The translations under genes and the position numbers were made by a program. The notes beneath the pieces are model-generated. The model ran no database searches. It was not told the DNA's origin and saw nothing but the letters and a program-made list of their open reading frames with translations. Source: Sanguibacter antarcticus (GTDB taxonomy: Bacteria; Actinomycetota; Actinomycetes; Actinomycetales; Cellulomonadaceae). From it: a stretch of 64,000 nucleotides of DNA. Positions 14,967 through 24,297 of the stretch are shown one piece after another. Location: assembly GCF_002564005.1 (NCBI RefSeq), contig NZ_PDJG01000001.1, positions 3,410,001-3,474,000 on the forward strand, read 5' to 3'. Within the stretch, counting starts at the first letter, position 1. Each line of letters opens with the position of its first letter.

Positions 14967-16409
14967 ATGGCGCTGCCCACGAGCCACCGGCGCGCCACGA
15001 CCCCGCTCCGGATCGTCGTCGCCTCCGCTACCGTCTCCGTGCTCTTCCTCGGCGGCGCAGCTCTCCCCGCCTCGGCAGACCCCGTGCCGTCCGCCGACGA
15101 GCTCTCTGCTGCGCAGCAGCAGACTGTCGCAGCAGCGTCCAGCGTCGCCGCCATGGACGTCCGGCTCGCTCAGCTGACGACCGCCCAGGACGCGGCGTTC
15201 AACGCAGTCTCTGCTGCCGGAGAGGCCTACAACCAGGCCGTCGTCGACCACCAGACAGCCGTCACCACCGCGAGCGAGGCCACAGTCCGCAGCGACGCGG
15301 CGAACGTCCGCGCCGAGGCGTCTCGGGTTCTCCTCGTCGCCCTCGCCCGCGACTCCTCGCGCAGCGGCGGCGGGATCGACCAGCTGGCGATGTACCTCAG
15401 CTCGACCGGCGTCGAGGACGCCGTCACCACGTCCGACGCGATGGCGCTCGTCGGCTCGAAGGCGGACGGAGCCGCGCAGCAGTACCAGGCCGACTCTGTC
15501 GTCGCCGACACCCTGCAGAGCTTCGCCGATGACTCTGTCGCCGACGCCGAGGCCACGGAACAGGCTGCCGACGACGCGCTCCTCGCAGCCCAGGACGCCC
15601 AGTCCGAGGCCGAGCAGGCTGTCGCGGCGGCCACCACCGAACGGCAGTCGCTCCTCGTCCAGCTGGCAGAGGCCCGCAGCACGAGCGTCGAGGTCGAGGC
15701 TGACCGCCAGGCAGGTCTCGAGGCAGAGCGCTCCGCCCTCGCCGAAGAAGCCGCCCGGGCGCGCGTCGCCAGAGCGGCACCGGTCGATCCCGACCCGCAA
15801 GCACCCGTCGTGCCCGTCCCTTCGGAGTCGACCTCGCCCGTGGCCGCCCCCGTGCAGGCACCGGCGACCACCCCGTCGAGCCCCACGACCACGGCGCCCG
15901 TGGTCGTCACGCCGCCCGTCGTGGTGACACCGCCTGTGGTGACGGCGCCGGTGGTCGTCACGCCGCCAGTGGTGACCCCGCCCGTCGCGACGGTGCCGAG
16001 CGGCAGCCTGCTCGGAACCGGGACGTCGCGCGGGTCGGCGGCGCAAGGGCAGGCCGCGGTCGCGTGGGCCACCGGACGCCTGGGGCTGCCGTACCAGTAC
16101 GGCGCGACAGGGCCGGGCTCCTACGACTGCTCCGGGCTCACCGGGGGAGCCTGGTCCAGCGCCGGCGTCGGTATCAACCGGACCTCCCGCGACCAGTACA
16201 AGCAGGTCCTCAAGGTCAGCCTCTCCAGCCTGCGCCCCGGCGATCTCGTGTTCTGGGGCGACGACCCCACCGACGCCAACAGCATCACGCACGTGGCGCT
16301 GTATGCAGGCGGGAACCAGATCATCGAGGCGTCGCGCCCAGGCGTGCCGGTGCGGCTGACCGCGATGCGCTGGGACTCCCGCCTCATGCCCTACGGCGGC
16401 CGGCCGTAG
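14967..16409 (+). CDS. Secreted NlpC/P60 peptidoglycan endopeptidase
   Basis: A 480-residue exported wall hydrolase. A signal peptide spans about residues 1-37 (basic N-terminus, hydrophobic VVASATVSVLFLGGAAL, cleavage near ASA-DP). Residues about 40-270 are Ala/Glu-rich and predicted coiled coil, as in RipA/CwlO-type proteins. Residues about 270-345 are a Val/Pro/Thr-rich repeat linker of VVTPP units. The C-terminal NlpC/P60 domain has the catalytic Cys in SYDCSGLT and the His in ITHVALYAGG. It likely cleaves peptide stems during cell separation. Downstream is a GC-rich hairpin shared with the convergent ppa gene. Confidence 0.92.
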   Translation: MALPTSHRRATTPLRIVVASATVSVLFLGGAALPASADPVPSADELSAAQQQTVAAASSVAAMDVRLAQLTTAQDAAFNAVSAAGEAYNQAVVDHQTAVTTASEATVRSDAANVRAEASRVLLVALARDSSRSGGGIDQLAMYLSSTGVEDAVTTSDAMALVGSKADGAAQQYQADSVVADTLQSFADDSVADAEATEQAADDALLAAQDAQSEAEQAVAAATTERQSLLVQLAEARSTSVEVEADRQAGLEAERSALAEEAARARVARAAPVDPDPQAPVVPVPSESTSPVAAPVQAPATTPSSPTTTAPVVVTPPVVVTPPVVTAPVVVTPPVVTPPVATVPSGSLLGTGTSRGSAAQGQAAVAWATGRLGLPYQYGATGPGSYDCSGLTGGAWSSAGVGINRTSRDQYKQVLKVSLSSLRPGDLVFWGDDPTDANSITHVALYAGGNQIIEASRPGVPVRLTAMRWDSRLMPYGGRP

Positions 16410-16464
16410 CAGACAGGTCCGCGCGCACGGCCCCCGCCTGTCGCGCGCTCACCCCAGACGCACA

Positions 16465-16498
16465 GACCGCCCCGCCCCTGGTCGGGGCGAGGCGGTCA
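16465..16498. terminator. Bidirectional terminator between the NlpC/P60 gene and ppa
   Basis: GACCGCC/GGCGGTC and CGCCCC/GGGGCG pair with a small bulge around a short loop, lying between two convergent genes. No U tract is present on either side, as is common in such high-GC genomes. Confidence 0.6.
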
Positions 16499-16561
16499 GC
16501 CGTGCAGGCGGTGTGATGGCGAGAACGGCAGCGGGACAGCAGGTCGCCGCCGTCGACGGGA

Positions 16562-17059
16562 TCAGTGGTTGTAGTAGCCCGCGTCCTTCGCCCGCTGGAA
16601 CGAGCGCTCGATCTCGGCCTCGGCCTCGGCCTTGCCGGTCCAGTGCGCGCCCTCGACCGACTTGCCGGGCTCGAGGTCCTTGTACACCTCGAAGAAGTGC
16701 TGGACCTCGAGACGGTGGAAGTCGGAGACGTCGTCGATGTCCTGGCGCCAGGCCGCACGCTGGTCACCGGTCGGCACGCAGAGCACCTTGTCGTCGCCCC
16801 CGGCCTCGTCGCGCATGCGGAACATGCCCAGGGCACGGCAGCGGATGAGGCATCCGGGGAACGTCGGCTCCTCGAGGAGCACGAGGGCGTCGAGCGGGTC
16901 GCCGTCCTCGCCGAGCGTGCCCTCGATGAACCCGTAGTCGTCCGGGTAGCGGGTCGAGGTGAAGAGCATCCGGTCGAGACGGATCCGTCCCGAGGTGTGG
17001 TCTACCTCGTACTTGTTGCGTTGTCCCTTGGGGATCTCGATCGTGACGTCGAACTCCAC
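16562..17059 (-). CDS. ppa: Inorganic pyrophosphatase (family I)
   Basis: Hydrolyses pyrophosphate to two phosphates, pulling biosynthetic reactions forward. At 165 residues it has the size of bacterial family I enzymes. Metal and substrate residues are visible in [35 protein letters not shown] (the DxDPxD-like signature) and DDKVLCVP. The GTG start at 17059 is supported by a GGGAGGA ribosome site. It is probably monocistronic; TAGTCT on the minus strand near 17150 is a possible -10 box. Confidence 0.96.
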   Translation of the reverse strand: MEFDVTIEIPKGQRNKYEVDHTSGRIRLDRMLFTSTRYPDDYGFIEGTLGEDGDPLDALVLLEEPTFPGCLIRCRALGMFRMRDEAGGDDKVLCVPTGDQRAAWRQDIDDVSDFHRLEVQHFFEVYKDLEPGKSVEGAHWTGKAEAEAEIERSFQRAKDAGYYNH

Positions 17060-17220
17060 TGTTCTTCCTCCCGTTGCGCCTCGGCGGCGAGCTCCGCTCC
17101 CTGGAGGCGATCGTTCTACGGCCTGTACCCGTAGTGCAGTCTTCCGCCAGACTAGACGACAACGTGTCGTATCGCGGTAGGTGCTCGCTGTGATCTCTGT
17201 CGTGACCTAGTGTGACGTGA

Positions 17221-17249
17221 GCGCGCGTCCGGGCGCGCCGTAGGTTTTT
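17221..17249 (+). promoter_or_regulatory. Hairpin followed by a T run in the dacB leader
   Basis: GCGCGC (17221-17226) pairs with GCGCGC (17233-17238) and is followed after six bases by five Ts (17245-17249), unusual in this GC-rich sequence. It could be an intrinsic terminator or attenuator if transcription starts at the TAGTGT-like -10 at 17208. Alternatively TAGGTT at 17241 is itself the -10 box. Confidence 0.4.
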
Positions 17250-17266
17250 CTGAAGGAGTGTTGCAG

Positions 17267-17287
17267 GTGAGTGCGTCGTGGGTCTGA
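17267..17287 (+). CDS. Six-codon upstream ORF (MSASWV) coupled to dacB
   Basis: The only well-placed Shine-Dalgarno sequence in this leader, GAAGGAG at 17252-17258, is eight bases from GTG 17267. That GTG opens GTG-AGT-GCG-TCG-TGG-GTC-TGA. Its TGA overlaps the dacB ATG as TGATG, in another frame. This geometry suggests translation-coupled expression of dacB. The alternative is a frameshift that has detached the real dacB start; the hydrophobic signal segment is intact either way. Confidence 0.45.
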   Translation: MSASWV

Positions 17288-18687
17288 TGTCCCGGGTCGT
17301 GGGCGGGACGGTCGCAGCCGCGCTCGTCGTCACAGGGGGGTACGCCTGGGCAGACGCTCACGACTACGTGCCGGGGATCCTCACCGTCGGGCCGGAGCCG
17401 GAGCCCCCCGCGCCGTTCCCCGTCGTCGCTGCCGCCGTCGACGGCCCTGCTCCGGCAGACATCCTCGCGCTGCTCGACCCTGCGGCACCCGAACCCTCTG
17501 CCGCGGTGATCCAGGCACAGGTCGACGCCCTCGTGGCCGATGCCCGGATGGGGTCCTCTGTCGGCGTCGTCGTCGCAGACGGGATCACGGGGGAGGTGCT
17601 CGGATCGGCGACTCCCGACACCCTGCGCACCCCGGCCTCGATCCAAAAGCTCTTCACCGCCGTCGCAGCGCTCTCCGGCCCTGGCTACGACCGCGTGCTG
17701 ACGACCACGGTCACCCAGTCGAGCGCAGGGGCGATCACGCTGGTCGGCGGAGGAGACATGATGCTCGCGGCAGGGGCCGGGGACCCGTCCGAGACCAACG
17801 GTCACGCAGGACTGGACGATCTCGCGGCAGCCGTCGCGAAGGACCTCGGGCTCGCAGGCCAGACGGCGGTCTCGCTCACGCTCGACGACACCCTCTTCAC
17901 CGGGAGCGCGCTCGGCCCCTGGTCGTCCGACCAGCCCACCCTCGGCTACGCCGCCCCGGTCGCGGCGATCGCCGTGGACACCGGGCGCATCGAACCCGGC
18001 AAGTACGCACAGCGACAGGCCGACCCGGCCATGTCGGCGGCCACCGCGTTCGTCTCCGCGCTCGAGGCGCACGGGATCACCGTGACCGGCGCCCCGGTGC
18101 GCGGGACGTCCGACGCGGACGCACGCATCGTCGCCTCGGTCGACTCCGCACCCCTGGGCGAGATCGTCGAGTACTACCTCAAGTCCTCGGACAACACGAT
18201 CACCGAGGTCGTCGCACGGATCGTCGCGCTCGACGCCGGGCTCCCCGGCTCCTTCGACGGCTCGACGCGCGCCGTCCTCCTCGAGCTCGAGCGCCTCGGG
18301 CTCGACACCACCGGGGTCGTGCTCGTCGACGCCAGCGGGCTGGGCGACGGCAGCAGCGCACCCGCGTCCCTCTTCGCCGACGTCCTGCGGCTCGCCGCCG
18401 ACCCCTCGCACCCCGAGCTGCGTCCGGTCGCGATCGACCTGCCGATCAGCGGGCTCGAAGGAACGCTCGACGAGCGGTTCCTCACCTCTGACGCACGGGG
18501 CCTCGTCCGGGCGAAGACCGGGAGCCTGCCGAACGTCACGTCGCTCGCGGGGACCGTCATGACGATCGACGGCAGACAGCTCGTCTTCGTCCTCATGGCC
18601 GACCAGACGCCTGACGACGGACAGTGGGGGCCCCGGCAGGCGATGGACGCGTTCGTCACCGGCCTCGCTGCGTGCGGGTGCCAGTGA
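17287..18687 (+). CDS. dacB: D-alanyl-D-alanine carboxypeptidase/endopeptidase (PBP4, peptidase S13)
   Basis: A 466-residue exported penicillin-binding protein that trims or cleaves peptidoglycan peptide stems. An N-terminal hydrophobic segment (VVGGTVAAALVVTGGYAWA) acts as signal or anchor. The three active-site motifs are present: SIQK at residues 118-121, SDN at about 301-303, and KTG at about 410-412, with the extra domain II typical of PBP4 between the first two. The ATG 17287 is chosen because it overlaps the stop of a short, well-initiated upstream ORF; GTG 17278 is an in-frame alternative. The next gene overlaps by four bases. Confidence 0.92.
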   Translation: MSRVVGGTVAAALVVTGGYAWADAHDYVPGILTVGPEPEPPAPFPVVAAAVDGPAPADILALLDPAAPEPSAAVIQAQVDALVADARMGSSVGVVVADGITGEVLGSATPDTLRTPASIQKLFTAVAALSGPGYDRVLTTTVTQSSAGAITLVGGGDMMLAAGAGDPSETNGHAGLDDLAAAVAKDLGLAGQTAVSLTLDDTLFTGSALGPWSSDQPTLGYAAPVAAIAVDTGRIEPGKYAQRQADPAMSAATAFVSALEAHGITVTGAPVRGTSDADARIVASVDSAPLGEIVEYYLKSSDNTITEVVARIVALDAGLPGSFDGSTRAVLLELERLGLDTTGVVLVDASGLGDGSSAPASLFADVLRLAADPSHPELRPVAIDLPISGLEGTLDERFLTSDARGLVRAKTGSLPNVTSLAGTVMTIDGRQLVFVLMADQTPDDGQWGPRQAMDAFVTGLAACGCQ

Positions 18688-19751
18688 CCGCGGCGACATC
18701 GAGCCTCGTCGGCTGGGACGACGCGGCGGCCGTCGCAGGACGGCTCGCCCCGCCCGGGCCTGCCGTCTCGCGCTCCGAGGCAGAGCACCTCGTCGCCTCC
18801 TTGCACAGCGCGGCCCGACGAGCGGTGGAGCCCGTCCTCGAGATCACGGCGATGACCCCGGCCGACGGCCGAGACCTCGAGACCTCACCACTCTCCGAGA
18901 TCCTGGTCGTCGACCGACCCGGATGGGCGAGAGCCGCCGCCCGCTCGATGCGCGACATGACCGAGGACGCGTTCGTCCTCCCTCCCGGCGCGGGCGCAGC
19001 TCTCGGGGCGCAGGTCGCGGCGAGCACCGAGATCGGGGCGACGCTCGCGTTCCTCTCCACGAAGATCCTCGGCCAGTTCGACCCTTACTCCGCGCGCGAG
19101 CCCGGCCGGCTGCTGCTCGTCGCACCGAACGTGCTGCACGTCGAGCGTGAGCTCGGCGTGCGCCCAGACGACTTCCGCCTCTGGGTCGCGCTGCACGAGC
19201 AGACGCACGCCCTCCAGTTCGCCGCCGCCCCGTGGCTCGCCTCGCACCTGCGCGACCGCACCACCGCGCTGCTCGGCGCGATGAGCACCACGAGCACCCT
19301 GCGCGAGGTCCCGCCACGGGTCGCGGCACTCCTGCGAGCGGTCTACCGCGCCGTGCGCGGTCGCGAGGGCGCGACGCTCGTCGACGGGATCCTCACCTGT
19401 GAGCAGCAGGTCGAGCTCGACGCCGTCACCGCCGTCATGTCGCTCCTCGAAGGGCACGCGGACGTCGCCATGGACACCGTGGGGCCGCGCGTCGTCCCCA
19501 CCGTGCGGGCGATCCGCAGGAAGTTCGAGAAGCGTCGGGACACCTCGGGCGCCGCGGATACCGTCCTCAAGCGCCTCCTGGGAGTCGACGCCAAGATCGC
19601 CCAGTACCGCGACGGCGCCTCGTTCGTCCGCAGCGTCACGCGCGAGGTCGGCACCGCCGGGCTCAACGCCGTGTGGACCGACACGTCCACGCTCCCCACA
19701 GCCCTCGAGATCGCCGACCCCGCGTCCTGGGTCCGTCGCGTGCACGGCTGA
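18684..19751 (+). CDS. Zinc-dependent metalloprotease-like protein, DUF2342 / 'F420 biosynthesis-associated' family
   Basis: A 355-residue protein with a clear zincin motif, HEQTH at residues about 171-175 (in LWVALHEQTHALQF), and the downstream LLEGHADVAMD that likely supplies the third ligand. This matches the actinobacterial family annotated as zinc-dependent metalloprotease or coenzyme F420 biosynthesis-associated protein; its substrate is unknown. GTG 18684 overlaps the dacB stop as GTGA; GTG 18672 and 18678 are alternatives. Its place between dacB and tilS is conserved in actinobacteria as far as I recall. No signal peptide is seen, so it is probably cytoplasmic. Confidence 0.82.
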   Translation: MTAATSSLVGWDDAAAVAGRLAPPGPAVSRSEAEHLVASLHSAARRAVEPVLEITAMTPADGRDLETSPLSEILVVDRPGWARAAARSMRDMTEDAFVLPPGAGAALGAQVAASTEIGATLAFLSTKILGQFDPYSAREPGRLLLVAPNVLHVERELGVRPDDFRLWVALHEQTHALQFAAAPWLASHLRDRTTALLGAMSTTSTLREVPPRVAALLRAVYRAVRGREGATLVDGILTCEQQVELDAVTAVMSLLEGHADVAMDTVGPRVVPTVRAIRRKFEKRRDTSGAADTVLKRLLGVDAKIAQYRDGASFVRSVTREVGTAGLNAVWTDTSTLPTALEIADPASWVRRVHG

Positions 19752-19757
19752 CCGTCC

Positions 19758-20858
19758 GTGACCGGACCACCGCCGGCAGTCGCTGCAGCGCGCCTCGCCC
19801 TGCGGCGAAGCATCAGCGACCTCGCGACGTCAGCAGGTGGGCCCATCGCGTCCACCGCGCCCCCTGAGCTCCCTGCACCCCCTGCGTCGCCCCGGACGCT
19901 CGTGCTCGTCGCGTGCTCCGGCGGGGCCGACTCGCTGGCGCTCGCGGCCACAGCGGCCTTCGTGGCCCCGCGGCTCGGGCTGCACGCAGGTGCCCTCGTC
20001 GTCGACCACGGGCTCCAGCCAGGGAGCGCCGCGGTCGCTGAGCGCGCAGCCGAGCAGTGCCGCGACCTCGGTCTCCGACCGGTCGAGGTGCTGCGCGCCA
20101 CCGTGGCCTCCGGGCCCGGGACCGGAGGCCCCGAGGCCTCGGCGCGCGCTGCGCGCTACGCGCTGCTCCACGAGCGCTCCGAGCGCCTCGACACCGCCGC
20201 GCTGCTCGTCGGCCACACGCTGGACGACCAGGCGGAGACCGTCCTCCTGGGTCTGGCCCGCGGATCCGGGGCACGCTCGCTCGCCGGCATGCGGGAGCAC
20301 GTCGGAGCCCTGCGACGCCCGTTCCTCTCGCTCCGGCGCAGCGAGACCGAGCAGGTCTGCACAGCGCTCGGCCTGGACTGGTGGGACGACCCCACCAACC
20401 TCGACGACAGCCCCGACGCGCCGCTGCGGTCCCAGGTGCGCGCCCGCGTCCTGCCGCTCCTCGACGACGTCCTCGGCCCGGGCGTCGCGCGGGCGCTCGC
20501 ACGGACGGCCGAACAGCTCCGGGACGACGACGACGCGCTCGCGGCGCTGGCAGACGACCTCGTCGCGCGCGCTCTCGTCCCGACCGACGAGGCCGTGCCC
20601 GCGGCAGCGCCCGCGGACGTGCGCTGCGAGACGCGCCTCACGGTCGCTGCCCTCCTCGGCACCCCGGCGGCCGTCCGACGCCGTGCGCTGCGGGTCGCGG
20701 CGACGGGAGCAGGGTGCCCGGCCGGTGCGCTCACGCGGACGCACGTCCTCGAGCTCGACAGGTTGCTCACAGCATGGCGCGGACAGGGCCCGCTCCACCT
20801 CCCCGGCGGCATCGTCGCCCGGCGGGACTGTGGCACGCTTGTCCTTCGACCTTCGTAG
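19758..20858 (+). CDS. tilS: tRNA(Ile)-lysidine synthase
   Basis: Modifies C34 of the CAU anticodon of tRNA-Ile to lysidine using ATP and lysine, so that the tRNA reads AUA. The N-terminal PP-loop is VACSGGADSLALA at about residues 51-62, followed by GHTLDDQAETVLLGLARG with the conserved metal-binding site. WDDPTNLDDS and R-rich LRSQVRARVLPLL complete the catalytic domain. At 366 residues it is a little short, with a reduced C-terminal region as in other actinobacteria. GTG 19758 lies six bases after the upstream stop. The hpt gene follows after 32 bases, a pairing seen widely in bacteria. Confidence 0.95.
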   Translation: MTGPPPAVAAARLALRRSISDLATSAGGPIASTAPPELPAPPASPRTLVLVACSGGADSLALAATAAFVAPRLGLHAGALVVDHGLQPGSAAVAERAAEQCRDLGLRPVEVLRATVASGPGTGGPEASARAARYALLHERSERLDTAALLVGHTLDDQAETVLLGLARGSGARSLAGMREHVGALRRPFLSLRRSETEQVCTALGLDWWDDPTNLDDSPDAPLRSQVRARVLPLLDDVLGPGVARALARTAEQLRDDDDALAALADDLVARALVPTDEAVPAAAPADVRCETRLTVAALLGTPAAVRRRALRVAATGAGCPAGALTRTHVLELDRLLTAWRGQGPLHLPGGIVARRDCGTLVLRPS

Positions 20859-20890
20859 CAACGAACCGTACCGACCTAGGAGCGAGTCCC

Positions 20891-21445
20891 GTGGGATCTG
20901 CCGACAATGGCGACATCCAGAGCGTCCTGCTGAGCGAGGCGCAGATCGCCAGCCGGCTCGACGAGATGGCGGCGCAGATCGACGCCGACTACGCCGGGAA
21001 GGACCTGCTGCTCGTCGGCGTCCTCAAGGGGGCCGTCATGGTCATGGCGGACCTCTCCCGGCGCATCCAGCACTCGGAGGCCGCGATGGACTGGATGGCG
21101 GTCTCGTCGTACGGGTCCGGGACCAAGTCCTCCGGGGTCGTCCGCATCCTCAAGGACCTCGACGCCGACCTCACCGGGCGCAACGTGCTCATCGTCGAGG
21201 ACATCATCGACTCGGGGCTGACGCTCTCCTGGCTCATCTCCAACCTGCGCAGCCGCGGCCCGGCGTCCGTCGAGGTCGCAGCGCTGCTCCGCAAGCCGAC
21301 CGCCGCAAAGGTCGAGGTCGACGTCCGGTACATCGGTTTCGACATCCCCAACGAGTTCGTCGTCGGCTTCGGCCTCGACTACGCCGAGAAGTTCCGGACG
21401 CTGCCGTTCGTCGGGACCCTGGCCCCCCACGTCTACTCGAGCTGA
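20891..21445 (+). CDS. hpt: Hypoxanthine(-guanine) phosphoribosyltransferase
   Basis: Salvages hypoxanthine and guanine to IMP and GMP with PRPP. At 184 residues it has the usual size. The PRPP-binding motif is VLIVEDIIDSGLTL; the flexible loop region (DWMAVSSYGSGTKSSG) and LVGVLKGAVMVMADLSR are present, and IGFDIPNEFVVGFGLDY near the end binds the purine. GTG 20891 has AGGAGC eight bases upstream. It is probably cotranscribed with tilS. Confidence 0.95.
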   Translation: MGSADNGDIQSVLLSEAQIASRLDEMAAQIDADYAGKDLLLVGVLKGAVMVMADLSRRIQHSEAAMDWMAVSSYGSGTKSSGVVRILKDLDADLTGRNVLIVEDIIDSGLTLSWLISNLRSRGPASVEVAALLRKPTAAKVEVDVRYIGFDIPNEFVVGFGLDYAEKFRTLPFVGTLAPHVYSS

Positions 21446-21573
21446 TCTCACCAGCCACGCTCGACCCCGCTCACCCGGATCGTCCTGCCCTGGGCGAACA
21501 TGGGTGCGCGGATCAGCCAAGCATCAGGTAGGACGTGTATTTTCAACGGCGTACCCAGTGCGCTAGCGGAAGG

Positions 21574-21600
21574 ATGCGGGGCCTGCCCCGTCCTCGATGA
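21574..21600 (+). CDS. Eight-codon upstream ORF (MRGLPRPR) overlapping the ftsH start
   Basis: ATG 21574 opens eight codons ending in a TGA (21598-21600) that overlaps the ftsH start as ATGA. A perfect six-pair hairpin (21577-21590, CGGGGC/GCCCCG) lies within it. The GGAAGG directly before ATG 21574 is too close to serve this ORF, but if the hairpin forms it would sit about eight bases from the ftsH ATG. Either reading suggests translational control; this is inference. Confidence 0.3.
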   Translation: MRGLPRPR

Positions 21601-23690
21601 ATATGAAGCGTCTCTTTAGTGGCCCGTTCGTGTGGATCATCCTCGGCCTGGTGATCCTGGGCTTCGCCCTCACGTCTGTCTTCGGTGAGAAGGTGTCGTC
21701 GATCGACACCTCGCAGGGCCTCGACCTGCTCAAGGGCGGGACCGTCGAGCAGGCGCTGATCGTCGACGGCGACCAGAGGGTCCGGCTGACGCTCGACGAG
21801 AACTTCGTGGACGACGGCGAAGACCTCGGCCGGAGCGTCGAGTTCTTCTACGTCGAGCCGCAGGGCGAGCAGGTCGTCGAGGCGGTCACCGCCGCCGACC
21901 CCGCGAAGGGCTTCGACTCTGAGGTCGCCCGCGCCGGGTTCTTCACGTCGATGCTCTCCGTGATCATCCCCTTCCTCCTCATCGGGGTGATCTTCTACTT
22001 CATCCTCACGCGGATGCAGGGTGGCGGCTCGCGCATGATGGGCTTCGGAAAGTCGAAGGCCAAGCTGGCGACCAAGGACACCCCGCAGGTGACGTTCGCG
22101 GACGTCGCCGGTGCAGACGAGGCCGTCGAAGAGCTCCGCGAGATCCAGGAGTTCCTCTCCGAGCCGGCGAAGTTCCTCGCGGTCGGTGCCAAGATCCCCA
22201 AGGGCGTCCTCCTCTACGGCCCGCCCGGGACCGGCAAGACGCTCCTCGCCCGCGCCGTCGCCGGCGAGGCGAAGGTGCCGTTCTACACGATCTCCGGCTC
22301 CGACTTCGTCGAGATGTTCGTCGGTGTCGGTGCCTCCCGTGTCCGTGACCTGTTCCAGCAGGCCAAGGAGAGTGCGCCCGCGATCATCTTCGTCGACGAG
22401 ATCGACGCGGTCGGGCGTCACCGTGGTGCAGGTATGGGCGGCGGGCACGACGAGCGGGAGCAGACGCTCAACCAGCTCCTCGTCGAGATGGACGGGTTCG
22501 ACGTCAAGGCGAACGTCATCCTCATCGCCGCGACGAACCGGCCCGACATCCTCGACCCGGCACTGCTCCGTCCGGGCCGCTTCGACCGGCAGATCGCCGT
22601 CGAGGCACCCGACCTCCAGGGCCGGACCGACATCCTGCACGTGCACGCCAAGGGCAAGCCGATCGTCGACGGAGTCGACCTGCGCGCCGTCGCGCGCCGG
22701 ACGCCCGGCTTCAGCGGTGCTGACCTCGCCAACGTGCTCAACGAGGCCGCGCTGCTCACCGCGCGCAGCGGCGCCCAGCTCATCGACGACCGTGCGCTCG
22801 ACGAAGCGATCGACCGCGTCATCGCGGGGCCGCAGAAGCGCACACGGGTGATGAACATCAAGGAGCAGAAGATCACGGCGTACCACGAGGGCGGCCACGC
22901 CCTCGTCGCCGCGGCGATGCGCTACACGGACCCCGTCACCAAGGTGACGATCCTCCCGCGCGGCCGGGCGCTCGGCTACACGATGGTCATGCCGACCGAG
23001 GACAAGTACTCCACGACGCGCAACGAGCTGCTCGACCAGCTCGCCTACGCCATGGGCGGGCGGGTCGCCGAGGAGATCGTCTTCCACGACCCGACGACCG
23101 GTGCGTCGAACGACATCGAGAAGGCCAGCAGCACAGCCCGGAAGATGGTCACCGAGTACGGCATGAGCGAGCGGGTCGGGGCGATCAAGCTCGGTCAGGG
23201 CTCCAGCGAGCCGTTCATGGGCCGCGACATGGGCCACCAGCGCGACTACTCCGAGTCCGTCGCCGGCACGGTCGACCACGAGGTCCGCAAGCTCATCGAG
23301 TCCGCGCACGACGAGGCGTGGGAGGTGCTCATCGAGTACCGCGACGTCCTCGACGCACTCGTTCTCGAGCTCCTCGAGAAGGAGACGCTCAACCAGAAGG
23401 AGCTCGCCACGATCTTCGAGCCGGTCGTCAAGCGGCCGCCGCGCGAGGTGTGGCTCTCCAGCGAGCAGCGCGCGATCTCCGACCGTCCCCCCGTGCTCAC
23501 TGCCGCAGAGCAGATCGAGCACGGCTCTGGTCCCGTCATCCCGGAGGACGAGGCTGCCGCAGCGCGCGAGGAGAAGGCCGCCGCAGAGATCGTCGAGGTG
23601 CCCCCGACAGGGACCGTCGACACGACGAAGCAGACACCGTCGACGTCGTCGACGCCTGAGGTGGATGCCACCGACGGGCCGGTGGCATGA
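21597..23690 (+). CDS. ftsH: ATP-dependent zinc metalloprotease FtsH
   Basis: A membrane-anchored AAA+ protease that degrades membrane and short-lived regulatory proteins as a hexamer. Two transmembrane helices lie near residues 10-28 and 120-138, flanking a short extracytoplasmic domain. Walker A is GPPGTGKT (about 208-215), Walker B is IIFVDEID (about 263-270), the second region of homology is [19 protein letters not shown], and the zinc site is HEGGH (about 430-434). The last 90 residues are acidic and low-complexity. At 697 residues it has normal length. Its stop overlaps the folE start (ATGA), tying it to the coenzyme gene run. Confidence 0.97.
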   Translation: MNMKRLFSGPFVWIILGLVILGFALTSVFGEKVSSIDTSQGLDLLKGGTVEQALIVDGDQRVRLTLDENFVDDGEDLGRSVEFFYVEPQGEQVVEAVTAADPAKGFDSEVARAGFFTSMLSVIIPFLLIGVIFYFILTRMQGGGSRMMGFGKSKAKLATKDTPQVTFADVAGADEAVEELREIQEFLSEPAKFLAVGAKIPKGVLLYGPPGTGKTLLARAVAGEAKVPFYTISGSDFVEMFVGVGASRVRDLFQQAKESAPAIIFVDEIDAVGRHRGAGMGGGHDEREQTLNQLLVEMDGFDVKANVILIAATNRPDILDPALLRPGRFDRQIAVEAPDLQGRTDILHVHAKGKPIVDGVDLRAVARRTPGFSGADLANVLNEAALLTARSGAQLIDDRALDEAIDRVIAGPQKRTRVMNIKEQKITAYHEGGHALVAAAMRYTDPVTKVTILPRGRALGYTMVMPTEDKYSTTRNELLDQLAYAMGGRVAEEIVFHDPTTGASNDIEKASSTARKMVTEYGMSERVGAIKLGQGSSEPFMGRDMGHQRDYSESVAGTVDHEVRKLIESAHDEAWEVLIEYRDVLDALVLELLEKETLNQKELATIFEPVVKRPPREVWLSSEQRAISDRPPVLTAAEQIEHGSGPVIPEDEAAAAREEKAAAEIVEVPPTGTVDTTKQTPSTSSTPEVDATDGPVA

Positions 23691-24292
23691 CGCCGACCGG
23701 CGCTCCGGCGTCGCCCGCGGACGCCGGAGAGGTCGACCTCGAGCGTGCGGCGGCCGCCGTCCGTGAGCTGCTCCTCGCCATCGGCGAGGACCCTGACCGC
23801 GACGGCCTCCGGGACACGCCCGCACGGGTCGCCCGCGCGTGCACCGAGATCTTCTCGGGGCTGCGCCAGAGCCCGGCCGACGTGCTCAACGCCGTCTTCG
23901 ACATCGGCCACGAGGAGATGATCCTCGTCAAGGACATCGAGGTGTACTCGACCTGCGAGCACCACCTCGTGCCCTTCCACGGTGTCGCGCACGTCGGGTA
24001 CATTCCAGGCCCCGACGGCCGGGTCACCGGCCTGAGCAAGCTCGCGCGGCTCGTCGACGTGTTCGCCCGCCGCCCGCAGATCCAAGAACGGCTCACCGCA
24101 CAGGTCGCCGACTCGCTCGTCGAGGCGCTCTCTCCGGCCGGCGTCATCGTCGTCGTCGAGTGCGAGCACCTGTGCATGTCGATGCGAGGAGTGCGCAAGC
24201 CGGGCTCGCGCACCGTGACGTCCGCCGTGCGCGGGCAGATGCGCAACCCCGCCACGCGAGCCGAAGCGATGAGCCTCATCATCGGGCGTTGA
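23687..24292 (+). CDS. folE: GTP cyclohydrolase I
   Basis: Converts GTP to 7,8-dihydroneopterin triphosphate, the first step of folate synthesis. The 201-residue sequence has the zinc-binding Cys/His set in [20 protein letters not shown] and [19 protein letters not shown], and the motif [17 protein letters not shown]. These are diagnostic for the type IA enzyme. It overlaps the ftsH stop by four bases and precedes folP by five bases, so it sits inside one polycistronic unit. Confidence 0.97.
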   Translation: MTPTGAPASPADAGEVDLERAAAAVRELLLAIGEDPDRDGLRDTPARVARACTEIFSGLRQSPADVLNAVFDIGHEEMILVKDIEVYSTCEHHLVPFHGVAHVGYIPGPDGRVTGLSKLARLVDVFARRPQIQERLTAQVADSLVEALSPAGVIVVVECEHLCMSMRGVRKPGSRTVTSAVRGQMRNPATRAEAMSLIIGR

Positions 24293-24297
24293 CCGCC

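Noticed and set aside
15895-15990. Tandem repeats as a possible mobile or regulatory element
   Set aside because: They encode the Val/Pro/Thr-rich linker of the secreted NlpC/P60 protein, a common coding repeat.
21543-23825. A 760-codon open frame antisense to ftsH
   Set aside because: A shadow of the ftsH coding frame; no recognisable protein, and ftsH motifs are intact on the other strand.
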